Assembly: GCF_011762155.1 (NCBI RefSeq)
Contig: NZ_JAASQL010000001.1
Location: 62,001 to 126,000, forward strand
Length of the DNA stretch: 64,000 nucleotides
Reading direction: 5' to 3'
Source of the DNA: Wenyingzhuangia heitensis
GTDB taxonomy: Bacteria; Bacteroidota; Bacteroidia; Flavobacteriales; Flavobacteriaceae
Shown here: one piece after another, positions 8,259-19,371 of the stretch
Numbering within the stretch: the first letter of the stretch is position 1
Layout of the letters: every line of letters begins with the position of its first letter
Program-made: the position numbers and the translations under genes
The notes under the pieces: generated by a model
What the model saw: only the letters and a program-made list of their open reading frames with translations
What the model was told of the DNA's origin: nothing
Databases searched by the model: none

Positions 8259-8747
8259 TTATAAATCTGCGATATAATTAAATCCCTCAATTCTATTTTC
8301 AACAAATATTTTTTTATCATTAAGAAAACGCTCCAATTCTTTCACTATTTCGGCTTTTCTATCAGCATCATAGTGAACAGCAAATAAATTTTTGTCTCCC
8401 TCATCTGTTAGATACTCAACAAAAACTGCATAATACACACAGGTAGTACCAAATTTTCTAGAAAAAGGTTTTGAAGTATTATTTTTCACAGTAGGAGTTC
8501 CCCCTGTTCTAATTTTTAACATGTTCTGACTACAGTCAGTGTATATATCATTATATAAAGCTTTTGTTTTATATTCTTCTGTTAAAAAATAACCACTGTA
8601 CTCTTCAAAATGTCCTACAAAAACAATCTTATTAATTTTACTCCACTCAACAACATTACACCTTTTTAAAGAGGTAACAACATTTACACCTTTATTGTCA
8701 TAAGACAACAAAGACTTTCCCTTTAATTTAGCAAATAACTTTTTCAT
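8259..8747 (-). CDS. Uncharacterised cytoplasmic protein
   Basis: I do not recognise this 162-residue protein. I start it at ATG 8747 (MKKLFAKLKGKSLLSYD) instead of the ATG five codons upstream, because the lysine-rich start is more typical and closer to a plausible ribosome site. It has no clear signal peptide or membrane segment, is rich in lysine, tyrosine and aspartate, and ends with GFNYIADL. The gene stands alone, convergent with thiF and sharing its terminator, and upstream of nothing in its direction. Codon use looks like that of neighbours. It could be a lineage-specific gene. Confidence 0.7.
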   Translation of the reverse strand: MKKLFAKLKGKSLLSYDNKGVNVVTSLKRCNVVEWSKINKIVFVGHFEEYSGYFLTEEYKTKALYNDIYTDCSQNMLKIRTGGTPTVKNNTSKPFSRKFGTTCVYYAVFVEYLTDEGDKNLFAVHYDADRKAEIVKELERFLNDKKIFVENRIEGFNYIADL

Positions 8748-8841
8748 ACTGCAAATATACACTTTAAAAACTTTCTTATTGACGTATGTTAACTAAACTG
8801 TGTGAAAACACCTTTTTTCAACATATATCATTCTATCATTG

Positions 8842-11800
8842 CTATTTTTTCAAAATAACCCTCACATTCATTTCTTCAACTTTTTTATTAGATAGTTTTG
8901 ATGGTGATTTAAACAATAAATCTTCTGAACTTCCTGTTTTAGGAAAAGCCATTACTTCACGTATAGAAGCTTTTTTCTCTAAAATCATCATTAATCTATC
9001 TACCCCCCAAGCAATACCTCCATGTGGTGGTGCTCCATAATGAAATGCTTCATACATCGTACCAACACTTTTTAACATTTCTTCTTTATTGTAACCCATA
9101 TTTTTATAGGTTGCTTCTAAAATTTCTGGTTTATGAGCACGAACAGATCCTCCTCCAATTTCGTAACCATTCAGAATTAAATCGTATTGTTGTGCAATAA
9201 TAGTTCCTATTTCTTCTCCTTCACCATTCATATGTTTATCCAAATCATAAATAGCTGGCATAGAGAATGGGTTGTGTGTAAACGTCCATCTTCCTTCATC
9301 TGTTTTTTCAAACATTGGGAAATCTACTACCCAAGCAGGTCTTAATTCCTTAGGATTTATCAATCGTAACATAGCTCCTAATTCTTGACGAACAGCATCT
9401 AAAGCTTTGTTAGCTGTTGCATAATCTGCTGCTGAAAAGTAAACTATATCCCCAACTTTTGCTTCACACTTAAGTATGATGTTTTTGGCAATCTCTTCCC
9501 CTAAAAACTTGATAATTGGAGATTGCAAATCATTTTCATTTACAATAATATAAGCCAACCCTCCTAACCCATGTTGTTGTGCGGTAGCTGTTAATTTTTC
9601 AATCTGTCCTTTAGACATACGTTTCCCACCTTGTTCTTCAGCAGAAACCTTAATACATTTTACAATTCCACCATCTTCAATTGGCTTAGAGAAAACCTGG
9701 AAAGTTGTATCTTTTACAATGTCTGTAATATCTTGCATTTGCAATCCAAAACGTAAATCTGGTCTATCACAACCATATTTATCCATAGCATCTTTATAGG
9801 TAATCACTTCAAACGGACGTAAAACCCACTTATTCCCATAAATTTTCTTGACGATGGTATTAAACATCTCTGTATTCAAATCTATGATTTGTTGCATAGA
9901 TGCATATGCCATCTCCATATCTAATTGTGTAAATTCTGGTTGACGATCTCCACGAGAATCTTCATCACGGAAACAACGTGCAATTTGGAAATACTTTTCA
10001 AACCCACCAACCATCAACATTTGTTTAAACTGTTGTGGTGCTTGTGGCAAGGTATAAAAAGCTCCTGGTTCTTTACGAGTAGGCACAATAAATTCTCTTG
10101 CTCCCTCATCTGTTCCTGCAGTTAAAATAGGAGTTTCTACTTCTAAAAACTCTTGTTCGTCTAACATGTCACGTAGTAATTTAATTACTTTATGACGATT
10201 AACAACTGCTTTACGAACGTCTTGATTTCTGTGATCTAAAAACTTGTATTCAAAACGAACTGCTTCATTAGAACGTGTTGCTTTTTTAATTTCAAAAGGC
10301 AAGGTTCTAGACAAGTTTAAAATATCTAAATCCGTAGCTTCTAATTCAATCTTACCTGTTCTTAATCCTGCGTTGTAATCATCTTCTCTACGTTGCACAA
10401 TTTTACCTGTTACAGATATTACAGACTCTGGTTTTAACTTTACCAATTCATCTAAGTTAGGGAATGACTCTCTACTTAAACGAACCTGAATTACTTCGTA
10501 AGATGAATCACGTAAATCAATAAACATCAACTCTCCGTGGTCACGAACAGAACTTACCCATCCTGACAACCCAACTGTTTCATCTATAGTTTCCTCAGTG
10601 ATTTGAGTAATTACATGTGTACGGTATTCATCTTTAATAATGATTGGCACTTTTGGAAGTTCTTCTTTCTTAGTACTCAGTACTGAGTCTTCAGTATTCA
10701 GTTCCTCTGGATTTGTCTTTGTACTTTGTACTTTTGACTTTGTACTACCCGATAGGCTTTCTAAAATCAACTCACGAACTACATTTCCTGCAGCTCCTTT
10801 CCCAATCTTAGCAATTACTTTTCCTACTAAAACCCCAGCCTTTCCTTTGTTACCTCCTTTAATATCGTTGGCAATCGCTTCGTTTTCTGCAATAGCAGCA
10901 TTTACAGCTTCTTGAATTTGTGCTGTAGAAATAGTATTGTCTGCAAAATATTTTTTATAGTCAAACTTAGGATCTTTTAACAATTCTTCAATTGCTTTCT
11001 GAACCAATACATTGGTTACTTCTCCGTTTTTAAACGCTTTAAAAATGGCTACTAAATCATCAATATTCTGAATTTTATCGTAGTCTTCTGCTTTTAAATT
11101 ATTGGTTAATGTTTTTGCTACAAAAGCAACATCACCAACAGCATCAATTAAAGTCATTACTACTTTAGAACGCAAAGCATCTGCTGTAAAAAACTTAGCA
11201 TCTTGCGGTAATACTTTTCCGTCAATCAACTTAGATTCTACATAATATGGCAATACTTTAGGGTCTACAGTAATTCCATCCACTACATTTTTAATGGCTA
11301 CAAAAGGTAAATCTGGCTCAGAAATAAAACGATAATCTGCATCGTATTCTTTCTTACGCATCACCTTGGTTTGCTTTAAATCAGCATCCCACAAAACCGT
11401 AGTTTGATCGGGTCTAAATTCTTTATTTTCTAAAAAGTAATTTAATTGTTTTTCAATTTCTTCCTTTAAAGCTTCTACCATAAACTTAAACGAGTTTAAG
11501 TTTTTGATCTCGGTACGAGCATTTAAAACATCAGATCCTTTAACACGTAAAGACACAGATACATCAGACTTAAACTGACCTTTGTCTAAGTTCGCTTCTG
11601 AGATCCCTAAGTTTTGTACAATACGCTGAATGTATTGTGCATAGGTAGAAACATCTTCTATGTTACGAATACAAGGTTTGGTTACAATTTCAATTAACGG
11701 AACTCCCGCTTTGTTAAAATCTACCAAAGAAATGGTTTTTTCGTGTACCAACTTCGCAGCATCTTCTTCCACATGTACTTGCTCTATTTGTACAGTAAAC

Positions 11801-12180
11801 TGAGAACCATCATTACGATAACAAGACACCTCTCCATCAGGAATGATAGGGTTGTGAAACTGTGTTATCTGAATATTTTTAGGGTTGTCTGGATATTCGT
11901 AATGTTTACGATCCCAAGAAATCACCTCATTAGAAAAAGTAGAATTTACCGCTTTTCCAAAGTATATAGCTTTTGTAATAGCCTCTTTGTTAATGGCTGG
12001 TAAAACTCCCATTTGACCTGTACACACAGGACATATATTTGTATTTGCTTGCTCACTTTCTTCGTTAGCACACCCACAAAACAATTTAGATTTTGTGTTT
12101 AAACGTACATGCGTTTCTATACCTGCAACCAACTCTAGATTATGTTCTTCTAGTAGTCCATTTAATTTATCTAATTCCAT
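8842..12180 (-). CDS. gatB-aspS: Fusion of amidotransferase subunit GatB and aspartyl-tRNA synthetase
   Basis: One uninterrupted frame of 1112 codons encodes GatB (residues 1 to about 476), a linker (about 477-518) and a full class II AspRS (about 519-1112). GatB shows the start AGIETHV, the zinc site CGC...CPVC (about 35-53) and the C-terminal YqeY-like tail. AspRS shows the OB-fold with RDHGELMFIDLRD, motif 2 in FRDEDSRGDRQPEF, and motif 3 in GGIAWGVDRLMM. His548 in RDHGEL occupies the position where His marks non-discriminating bacterial AspRS. The start is ATG 12180, overlapping the gatA stop by one base (TAATG); upstream in-frame codons lie inside gatA. The product would charge tRNA-Asn with Asp and amidate it in one complex. 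Fusions of this kind are present in other Bacteroidota annotations, so it is unusual but not unique. Confidence 0.95.
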   Translation of the reverse strand: MELDKLNGLLEEHNLELVAGIETHVRLNTKSKLFCGCANEESEQANTNICPVCTGQMGVLPAINKEAITKAIYFGKAVNSTFSNEVISWDRKHYEYPDNPKNIQITQFHNPIIPDGEVSCYRNDGSQFTVQIEQVHVEEDAAKLVHEKTISLVDFNKAGVPLIEIVTKPCIRNIEDVSTYAQYIQRIVQNLGISEANLDKGQFKSDVSVSLRVKGSDVLNARTEIKNLNSFKFMVEALKEEIEKQLNYFLENKEFRPDQTTVLWDADLKQTKVMRKKEYDADYRFISEPDLPFVAIKNVVDGITVDPKVLPYYVESKLIDGKVLPQDAKFFTADALRSKVVMTLIDAVGDVAFVAKTLTNNLKAEDYDKIQNIDDLVAIFKAFKNGEVTNVLVQKAIEELLKDPKFDYKKYFADNTISTAQIQEAVNAAIAENEAIANDIKGGNKGKAGVLVGKVIAKIGKGAAGNVVRELILESLSGSTKSKVQSTKTNPEELNTEDSVLSTKKEELPKVPIIIKDEYRTHVITQITEETIDETVGLSGWVSSVRDHGELMFIDLRDSSYEVIQVRLSRESFPNLDELVKLKPESVISVTGKIVQRREDDYNAGLRTGKIELEATDLDILNLSRTLPFEIKKATRSNEAVRFEYKFLDHRNQDVRKAVVNRHKVIKLLRDMLDEQEFLEVETPILTAGTDEGAREFIVPTRKEPGAFYTLPQAPQQFKQMLMVGGFEKYFQIARCFRDEDSRGDRQPEFTQLDMEMAYASMQQIIDLNTEMFNTIVKKIYGNKWVLRPFEVITYKDAMDKYGCDRPDLRFGLQMQDITDIVKDTTFQVFSKPIEDGGIVKCIKVSAEEQGGKRMSKGQIEKLTATAQQHGLGGLAYIIVNENDLQSPIIKFLGEEIAKNIILKCEAKVGDIVYFSAADYATANKALDAVRQELGAMLRLINPKELRPAWVVDFPMFEKTDEGRWTFTHNPFSMPAIYDLDKHMNGEGEEIGTIIAQQYDLILNGYEIGGGSVRAHKPEILEATYKNMGYNKEEMLKSVGTMYEAFHYGAPPHGGIAWGVDRLMMILEKKASIREVMAFPKTGSSEDLLFKSPSKLSNKKVEEMNVRVILKK
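10655..10755 (-). repeat. Repeat-like DNA encoding the GatB-AspRS linker
   Basis: The linker DNA differs from the flanking codons. On the coding strand it consists of iterated words AGTACAAAG, AAGTCAAAAG and AGTACAAAG, then a perfect 14-base palindrome ACTCAGTACTGAGT at 10675-10688. The encoded residues are rich in Ser, Thr, Lys and Glu and match no domain. Iterated words of this kind are typical of flavobacterial spacers, so this looks like a former gatB-aspS spacer now read through. Confidence 0.7.
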
Positions 12181-13577
12181 TATTGCACTTGGTTTAAGAA
12201 GTTTGCAAACTGTAAAATAGTTTGTTCTTTGTTTTTTGCCCCTGTTACTTGAATTCCGGTTTCTGTTCCAAACGGACAAGTTAAGGTTGGTAATTGTCCT
12301 AAACTGAAACCTACGGTATAAGCATCAGACAAATACATTGCATGTGGATTGTTTAACACCTCTCCTATTTTGGGTACAGGACCTGGAGTTACAGGTGATA
12401 AAATAATATCTACTTTGTTAAAATCAGCTTCAAAAGCTGTTTCTATCTCTTTTCTTAGTTCTTGACCTTTTAAATAAATAGCATCGGAAAATCCTTGAGA
12501 CAATACTTGATTTCCTCCTACAATTCTACGCTTAGTTTCCTCCGTAAAATTTTCAGAACGAGTTACCATGTAGGTTTCTTTTAAGTTTTTATCTTCAATT
12601 CTGTTACCATAATTGGTACCATCTAATCTAGATAAGTTTGATGCCGTTTCTGCCATTGCTAACGTGTAGTAAGTAGAAACTAACGTATCTGCATCAAAAA
12701 AGTCTAATTCTTGAACTGTATATCCTGCTGCTTTTACTTTTTCTATCGTCGCTAAAAAATCAGCTTTTATCGTTGGGTCAATCGCATCATTCTCAATAAA
12801 GTTTTTAAAGTAACCTACTTTAATTCCTTCTGGTGTTGATGAAATTACCTCAGCTTTTATTTCTTCTGATGTAATTGAGGTTTGATCTTTTCCATCTTTC
12901 CCACTAATTACATTCATAATAATCGCAATATCTTCAATAGATTTTGCCAAAGGCCCAACCGTATCTGTAGACGATGCGTAAGCCATTTGTCCGTAACGAG
13001 AAACACGTCCGTACGTTGGTTTTAATCCATAAATTTTATTGTAACCTGCTGGCTGACGAATAGAACCTCCTGTATCTCCACCAATAGAAAACACGGTATA
13101 ATCTGCTGCTACGTTTACTGCAGAACCTCCAGAAGAACCTCCTGCAACCAAACTAGTATCAACAGCATTTTTCACACTTCCAAAAACCGTATTTTCAGAA
13201 GAAGAACCATGACCAAAACTATCACAGTTTTCTTTAGCCATAGGAATTGCTCCAGCATCTAACAACTTCTGAATAGCCGTTGCCGTATATGCAGATTTAT
13301 AATTTTTCAACAAATCTGAACTTGCCGATGTACAGGTTCCTTGTACCATATACACATCTTTAATTCCAAACGGAATTCCTTCTAACAATCCAATTTCTTC
13401 TCCGTTTGCAATTTTAGCGTCTACTTTTGTAGCAGCTTCTAAAGCCAACACATCTAAAACCGTATTTACAGAGTTGTATTTATTTTCTTTTAACAAGGCT
13501 AACTTTTCTTGTACCAAAGCAGTACAAGTATATTTTTTAGCAATCAAGTCTTGATGTATTCTTTTTATCTCGCTCAT
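12180..13577 (-). CDS. gatA: Glutamyl/aspartyl-tRNA amidotransferase subunit A
   Basis: GatA is the glutaminase subunit that releases ammonia for amidation of misacylated Asp-tRNA-Asn or Glu-tRNA-Gln by GatB. The 465-residue protein carries the complete amidase-signature triad: Lys73 in GIKDVY, Ser148 in GGSSGGSA (146-153), and the nucleophile Ser172 in GGSIRQP. Length is at the short end of the usual 470-490. The start MSEIKRIHQ at 13577 is the natural one. It overlaps the fused gatB-aspS by one base and is 84 bases from gatC, so the three subunits form one operon in the order C-A-B. Confidence 0.96.
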   Translation of the reverse strand: MSEIKRIHQDLIAKKYTCTALVQEKLALLKENKYNSVNTVLDVLALEAATKVDAKIANGEEIGLLEGIPFGIKDVYMVQGTCTSASSDLLKNYKSAYTATAIQKLLDAGAIPMAKENCDSFGHGSSSENTVFGSVKNAVDTSLVAGGSSGGSAVNVAADYTVFSIGGDTGGSIRQPAGYNKIYGLKPTYGRVSRYGQMAYASSTDTVGPLAKSIEDIAIIMNVISGKDGKDQTSITSEEIKAEVISSTPEGIKVGYFKNFIENDAIDPTIKADFLATIEKVKAAGYTVQELDFFDADTLVSTYYTLAMAETASNLSRLDGTNYGNRIEDKNLKETYMVTRSENFTEETKRRIVGGNQVLSQGFSDAIYLKGQELRKEIETAFEADFNKVDIILSPVTPGPVPKIGEVLNNPHAMYLSDAYTVGFSLGQLPTLTCPFGTETGIQVTGAKNKEQTILQFANFLNQVQ

Positions 13578-13661
13578 TTCTATGAGATTTAAACCTTCCA
13601 GATACTAAATTCTAAATCTTAGATTTTTGAATTATTAACGACCTAAATGGCATTAAAATTA

Positions 13662-13928
13662 TTATCCTTCAATTACTTTAGACACCACTAAGTACCCATC
13701 TTTCTCTTTCGGAAAGTTTTCTATAATGATCTGTTTGGTGATTTCTGAACTATTTTCAACAACATCTGCACGTAAATCGTCTATAGACACGGCATTCTCT
13801 GCATTTTGATTTGAGGAATTCTGATTGATTTCAGCATTTTTAATTACGTCAAACAACTTATCCACCGCCTCAGAAGACTTAGCTCCTTTGATGCTAGACA
13901 AGATGTCTACAGGCATTATTTTACTCAT
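13662..13928 (-). CDS. gatC: Amidotransferase subunit C, divergent
   Basis: The 88-residue protein is weakly conserved, but its end (LRADVV...IIIENFPKEKDGYLVVSKVIEG) matches the GatC C-terminus, where LREDEV, a short helix, and DGYFxVPKVLE are typical. GatC wraps around the GatA-GatB interface. The middle (about residues 30-47) is Asn/Ser-rich and looks low in complexity. It is the first gene of the gatCA-gatB/aspS operon. On the minus strand a TATTTTCG, one base off the consensus minus-7 box, lies at 13964-13971 upstream. Confidence 0.88.
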   Translation of the reverse strand: MSKIMPVDILSSIKGAKSSEAVDKLFDVIKNAEINQNSSNQNAENAVSIDDLRADVVENSSEITKQIIIENFPKEKDGYLVVSKVIEG

Positions 13929-14034
13929 TGTGTTCTTTTTTAAATTCAGACTTCAAGTTTGCGAAAATACAAAAGTTTTAACGGAGTAAAAAGCTTTGAA
14001 AGTCTAAACTTTAGACTGCTTTTTATCCCTAAAA

Positions 14035-14072
14035 AAAACAGCCAAATTCTTCTTAAAGAATCTGGCTGTTTT
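14035..14072 (-). terminator. Intrinsic terminator of the porin gene
   Basis: The arms AAAACAGCCA at 14035-14044 and TGGCTGTTTT at 14063-14072 pair, with partial extension into the loop. On the minus strand the right-hand flank becomes a run of T. It lies 28 bases past the stop of the porin gene. Confidence 0.82.
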
Positions 14073-14099
14073 CACGAACAACTAATAAAAAAACAACTA

Positions 14100-15344
14100 T
14101 TATCTAATGGTAATCTGATACTGCAATACCGCCATCCCTTTTCTATCTATTTCTTTTAAACTTGCACTATCAAAAACAGGTCTGTATTGATAGCCTAAAC
14201 TTAATTTATTACTATGTCCCATTCCGTTTAGAAAAACATTTACCGTAAAATCGTATACAACCATTGCTTGGTTTAAAGCATCATAGTCTGAATATTGAAC
14301 AGCAACATTGGGTTGTGCTACTATTTCTTTATTAATAGGAAATGCGTATCCAAACTGAGTAAACAGTGTCGCTCCTGTACCTATCATAGGAAATCCATTT
14401 CCATCACCATTGTATGTGGTTCCAGACCCACTATCAAACATAGAACCGTTAGCATCTACATTTCTGATATAATTTTTTCCAAAATCTAAATTGTAATACC
14501 CCAAATAAGCAGTAATTCCATGATCTGCCTCTAAAGGCAAACTTAGGAATGAATCTATCGCCCAAGCTTTCATATCATACAAATTAGTGGTTGATAATAA
14601 CGCATCTCCATCAGCAAATGCTTTTTCTTGAAACTGACCTCCCAAACCAATATTAAACACTTTTTTTGTATTAATATATGTTCCTGTTTGATAAGATGAT
14701 TTGTTTGATTCTTCTTCAAAAAACTGATACTTTACATAAGAAGACACTCTTTTTCGAGGTCTATTATTGGCAAAATCTACACTCCCGTTAGGGGCATTTG
14801 TTATAGATATTGGATTTGAAACAACCAAACGGTAATCAAACTTAGCTGCCTTACCTTTAATCCAAACACTTAGATTACGTCCTAAATCATCATTTTTATT
14901 TACTGTATTTAAGGAAAATAATGGAGAGTCTAACCCCATTAAAGATTTTGACGAACGTACATTCCATCTATTCAACCCTTGCCAACCAGACTTTCCCATT
15001 CCTACCTCTATCTTTTTAGAAAAAGAGTATTCTGCATACAAATCTAGAACCTGTAATGGAAAGTTTTTAGACTTATGGTTAAAATTATTTCCTCCAAACA
15101 ATGCATATGCATATATTTTTGGTGTTATTTGAGAAGAAACAGGAATCCTTAATCTTCTTACAGAAACATCTGTATAACTATCTGTTTTTTCTCCATTTAA
15201 TGTAGTTCCCTCATTTAAATCTGAATACCTAGCCCAAAACTGTGTGGTAATAGACCAATTTACTTTAGGTGGTTTACTTTCGCTTTTTTGTGCAAACCCC
15301 ATCACAGTTAATAAACTTACTACTATCCCTAATTGAATTCTCAT
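14100..15344 (-). CDS. Outer membrane porin, OprO/OprP-like
   Basis: The 414-residue protein starts with a signal peptide (MRIQLGIVVSLLTVMGFAQ) and then shows alternating beta-strand patterns to an aromatic-poor end (QYQITIR). Landmarks such as VRRLRIPVSSQITPKIYAYALFGG and EYSFSKKIEVGMGKSGWQGLNRW resemble Porin_O_P proteins, which form anion-selective pores. It is expected in the outer membrane. It stands downstream of the DASS transporter gene on the same strand with an 87-base gap, so the pair could take an anionic substrate through the outer and then the inner membrane. The substrate is not known. Confidence 0.75.
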   Translation of the reverse strand: MRIQLGIVVSLLTVMGFAQKSESKPPKVNWSITTQFWARYSDLNEGTTLNGEKTDSYTDVSVRRLRIPVSSQITPKIYAYALFGGNNFNHKSKNFPLQVLDLYAEYSFSKKIEVGMGKSGWQGLNRWNVRSSKSLMGLDSPLFSLNTVNKNDDLGRNLSVWIKGKAAKFDYRLVVSNPISITNAPNGSVDFANNRPRKRVSSYVKYQFFEEESNKSSYQTGTYINTKKVFNIGLGGQFQEKAFADGDALLSTTNLYDMKAWAIDSFLSLPLEADHGITAYLGYYNLDFGKNYIRNVDANGSMFDSGSGTTYNGDGNGFPMIGTGATLFTQFGYAFPINKEIVAQPNVAVQYSDYDALNQAMVVYDFTVNVFLNGMGHSNKLSLGYQYRPVFDSASLKEIDRKGMAVLQYQITIR

Positions 15345-15431
15345 TCTTATTTCTTTTTAAAATTTAAGTCCGCTAACTTACACAAAAACTAAAGTTCCGT
15401 ATTTACACTTAGCTACCTCCCTTACGTTTAC

Positions 15432-16883
15432 TTAAATTAATCCTAGTAACTGAAACCCTAAGATTACCAACACTACAATGATAGGCCCCAACAATCCAGC
15501 AATTAACCCTCCAAATCTAAAGTCCTTTTGCGTTATTAACCCTGTACTAAATGCAATAGCATTTGGTGGTGTAGAAATTGGAAAAAACAAAGCTGTTGAT
15601 GCACTAAACCCAATAACCAATGGTAAAATAATAGGATTGTCTGTTGCCAAAATAATAGCAATTGGAATTAAAATAGTAGTGGTTGCTGTATTACTCATAA
15701 AGTTTGATAACACTACAGTAATTAGAGCAAAAACACCAATCATTACATAACCGTTTAAGCTATATTCATTTAACAACCCAACATAATAAGCAGCCAAACC
15801 TGTTTCTTTAATAGCCAACCCTAAAGACAAACCTCCTGCTACCAACATTAAGGTATCCCAAGGTAATTTTCTAACATCTTCTGAATTTACAATTCTAAAC
15901 ATTGTTAACAACATGATAGGCAACATAGAAACTGTAGAAGCTGATATTCCATGAATTTTACCTGTTAACCACAACAACATGGTTACAATTAAAACTCCTA
16001 ATACAAATTTCTTTTTCATTACAAAGATTTTCTCTGTAGATCCTTCTTCTGGCTCACCCTCACTTAAAAAACCTAAATCGATAGTAGACACTTTGGGAAT
16101 AAATTTACTAATCATAATAAACCAGAAAATCAAAACCAAAACAATGGCAGTAGGAAAACCAATCATCATCCACTCTAAAAACCCGAATTTAATTCCGTTT
16201 TGCAACAACCCATCCACAGCAACTGCATTAGGTGGAGAACCTATAATAGTTCCCATACCCCCTAAAGAAGCGGCAGCAGGAATACCAATTAGCAATGCTT
16301 TTGTAATTTTAGCATCTTTTGGCAATGTTTTTAAGAAAGGCAACACGGCAGCAATCATCATTGCTGTGGTAGCTGTGTTACTCATAATCATAGAGAAAAT
16401 AGCAGTTACCAACATAATCCCTAACAACACATATCTTGGTTTTGTACCAAATCTTTTAATAGTTAGCTTAAAAATAGTTCTATCTAAACCTACTTTCTGC
16501 ATTGCTTCGGCCATAAAAAAACCACCTAGCATTAGCCATATTACAGAGTTAGACCATGTTTGCACATATTTTTGTACTATTTTATTAGAGGTTGTTGGGT
16601 CTATATCATGATAATGTTTTCCGAGTGCAAAGACCAGAAACCCAAAAATAAAGAGACCTACTGTAAAAGGTGGAATTGCTTCTGTTACCCATAAACAAAC
16701 GGATAAGATTAATAAAAATAATACATAAACTTGTGGAGTATCTAACGCAGGAGATTGTAATAAATAAGTTCCTCCAAAGGCTATAATGATACTTCCTAAA
16801 AAATTAATAATTCGACTTTGAAAACTCACCATATCTTGAATTCTCGAATATTGTCTTATGGATGCTGATCTTGAATCTGACAT
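15432..16883 (-). CDS. SLC13/DASS-family sodium-coupled dicarboxylate or anion transporter
   Basis: The 483-residue polytopic membrane protein has the two DASS signature SNT motifs (MSNTATTAMM near residue 170 and MSNTATTTILIP near residue 400) and GSPPNAVAV and STPPNAIAF loops that bind sodium and carboxylate. Family members import succinate, malate, citrate or sulfate. I start it at ATG 16883 (MSDSRSASIRQYSR); the longer frame upstream adds a lysine-rich stretch unlike the family. A palindrome at 16941-16954 upstream matches one before mdh, which favours C4-dicarboxylates as substrate. The porin follows in the same direction. Confidence 0.9.
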   Translation of the reverse strand: MSDSRSASIRQYSRIQDMVSFQSRIINFLGSIIIAFGGTYLLQSPALDTPQVYVLFLLILSVCLWVTEAIPPFTVGLFIFGFLVFALGKHYHDIDPTTSNKIVQKYVQTWSNSVIWLMLGGFFMAEAMQKVGLDRTIFKLTIKRFGTKPRYVLLGIMLVTAIFSMIMSNTATTAMMIAAVLPFLKTLPKDAKITKALLIGIPAAASLGGMGTIIGSPPNAVAVDGLLQNGIKFGFLEWMMIGFPTAIVLVLIFWFIMISKFIPKVSTIDLGFLSEGEPEEGSTEKIFVMKKKFVLGVLIVTMLLWLTGKIHGISASTVSMLPIMLLTMFRIVNSEDVRKLPWDTLMLVAGGLSLGLAIKETGLAAYYVGLLNEYSLNGYVMIGVFALITVVLSNFMSNTATTTILIPIAIILATDNPIILPLVIGFSASTALFFPISTPPNAIAFSTGLITQKDFRFGGLIAGLLGPIIVVLVILGFQLLGLI

Positions 16884-16940
16884 TATTATAGTTGTTTTAG
16901 TTTGATGGTATAAAATTCTATAGAATATGAAAAACAATAT

Positions 16941-16954
16941 ATGACTTTGGTCAT
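16941..16954 (-). promoter_or_regulatory. Candidate operator upstream of the DASS transporter
   Basis: On the minus strand the site reads ATGACCAAAGTCAT and is followed by ATATTG, which resembles a minus-7 box. The plus-strand arms TATGAC and GTCATA (16940-16945 and 16950-16955) are complementary around TTTG. It is 58 bases before the DASS start codon. A near-identical site precedes mdh at 21011-21024. A dimeric regulator with a dyad of this length, for instance of the Crp/Fnr type, is a possible reader. Confidence 0.5.
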
Positions 16955-17293
16955 AAACACTCATTTTTAAAGATAATTTAATATTAAGCCTACATGCCAA
17001 TTTATATTTCAATACATTGTAAAATCGACACACTATTTTTAATAAAAAGGCTTTTTTACAATCAAAATCAATTTTAATTACTTCTAAAAAAGAAATCACT
17101 ATTGCATATTTTGCGTTTTCACACTCTAAAAAAATCCTTTTTAAGACAACATCTGTTTCTTTTTGAAAAAAATCTGTTTTAAAAAACACCAAATCAATCA
17201 GGAACTAATTTTTAAGTGTTTTAAGCGTTTTTTACCAAAACTCCCAATTCTTAAATTTTATTTACAATCTTTCTCCAAAAGCTTCTATTTAAT

Positions 17294-17301
17294 TATATTT
17301 G
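17294..17301 (+). promoter_or_regulatory. Minus-7 box of the gyrB promoter
   Basis: TATATTTG matches TAnnTTTG exactly and lies 40 bases before the gyrB start. No clear TTG is found at the usual minus-33 spacing. Confidence 0.55.
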
Positions 17302-17338
17302 ATAGGGTTATTTTATAAACCCCCAACAAAACTTATAA

Positions 17339-19282
<1,944 letters not shown>

Positions 19283-19303
19283 TTAAAGTTATCTATTTTA
19301 AAC

Positions 19304-19339
19304 AAAAAAGGAGGTGAATGTAAATTCACCTCCTTTTTT
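19304..19339 (+). terminator. Intrinsic terminator of gyrB
   Basis: Perfect 16-base arms at 19304-19319 and 19324-19339 (AAAAAAGGAGGTGAAT and its complement) with a GTAA loop end in a T run. Confidence 0.93.
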
Positions 19340-19371
19340 AATCCCTTTATTCCTTTAAAACTATTTACGAG

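Noticed and set aside
12181-12279. N-terminal extension of the GatB-AspRS frame
   Set aside because: The frame is open for 33 codons upstream of ATG 12180, but these lie inside gatA and match no GatB; the TAATG overlap marks the real start.
15979-16611. A 210-residue open frame on the plus strand
   Set aside because: It is antisense to the well-conserved DASS gene, has unusual composition and no family features.
16884-17192. Upstream extension of the DASS transporter by about 100 codons
   Set aside because: The extension is Lys/Phe/Ile-rich, unlike the family, and covers the candidate operator; ATG 16883 starts a normal-length protein.
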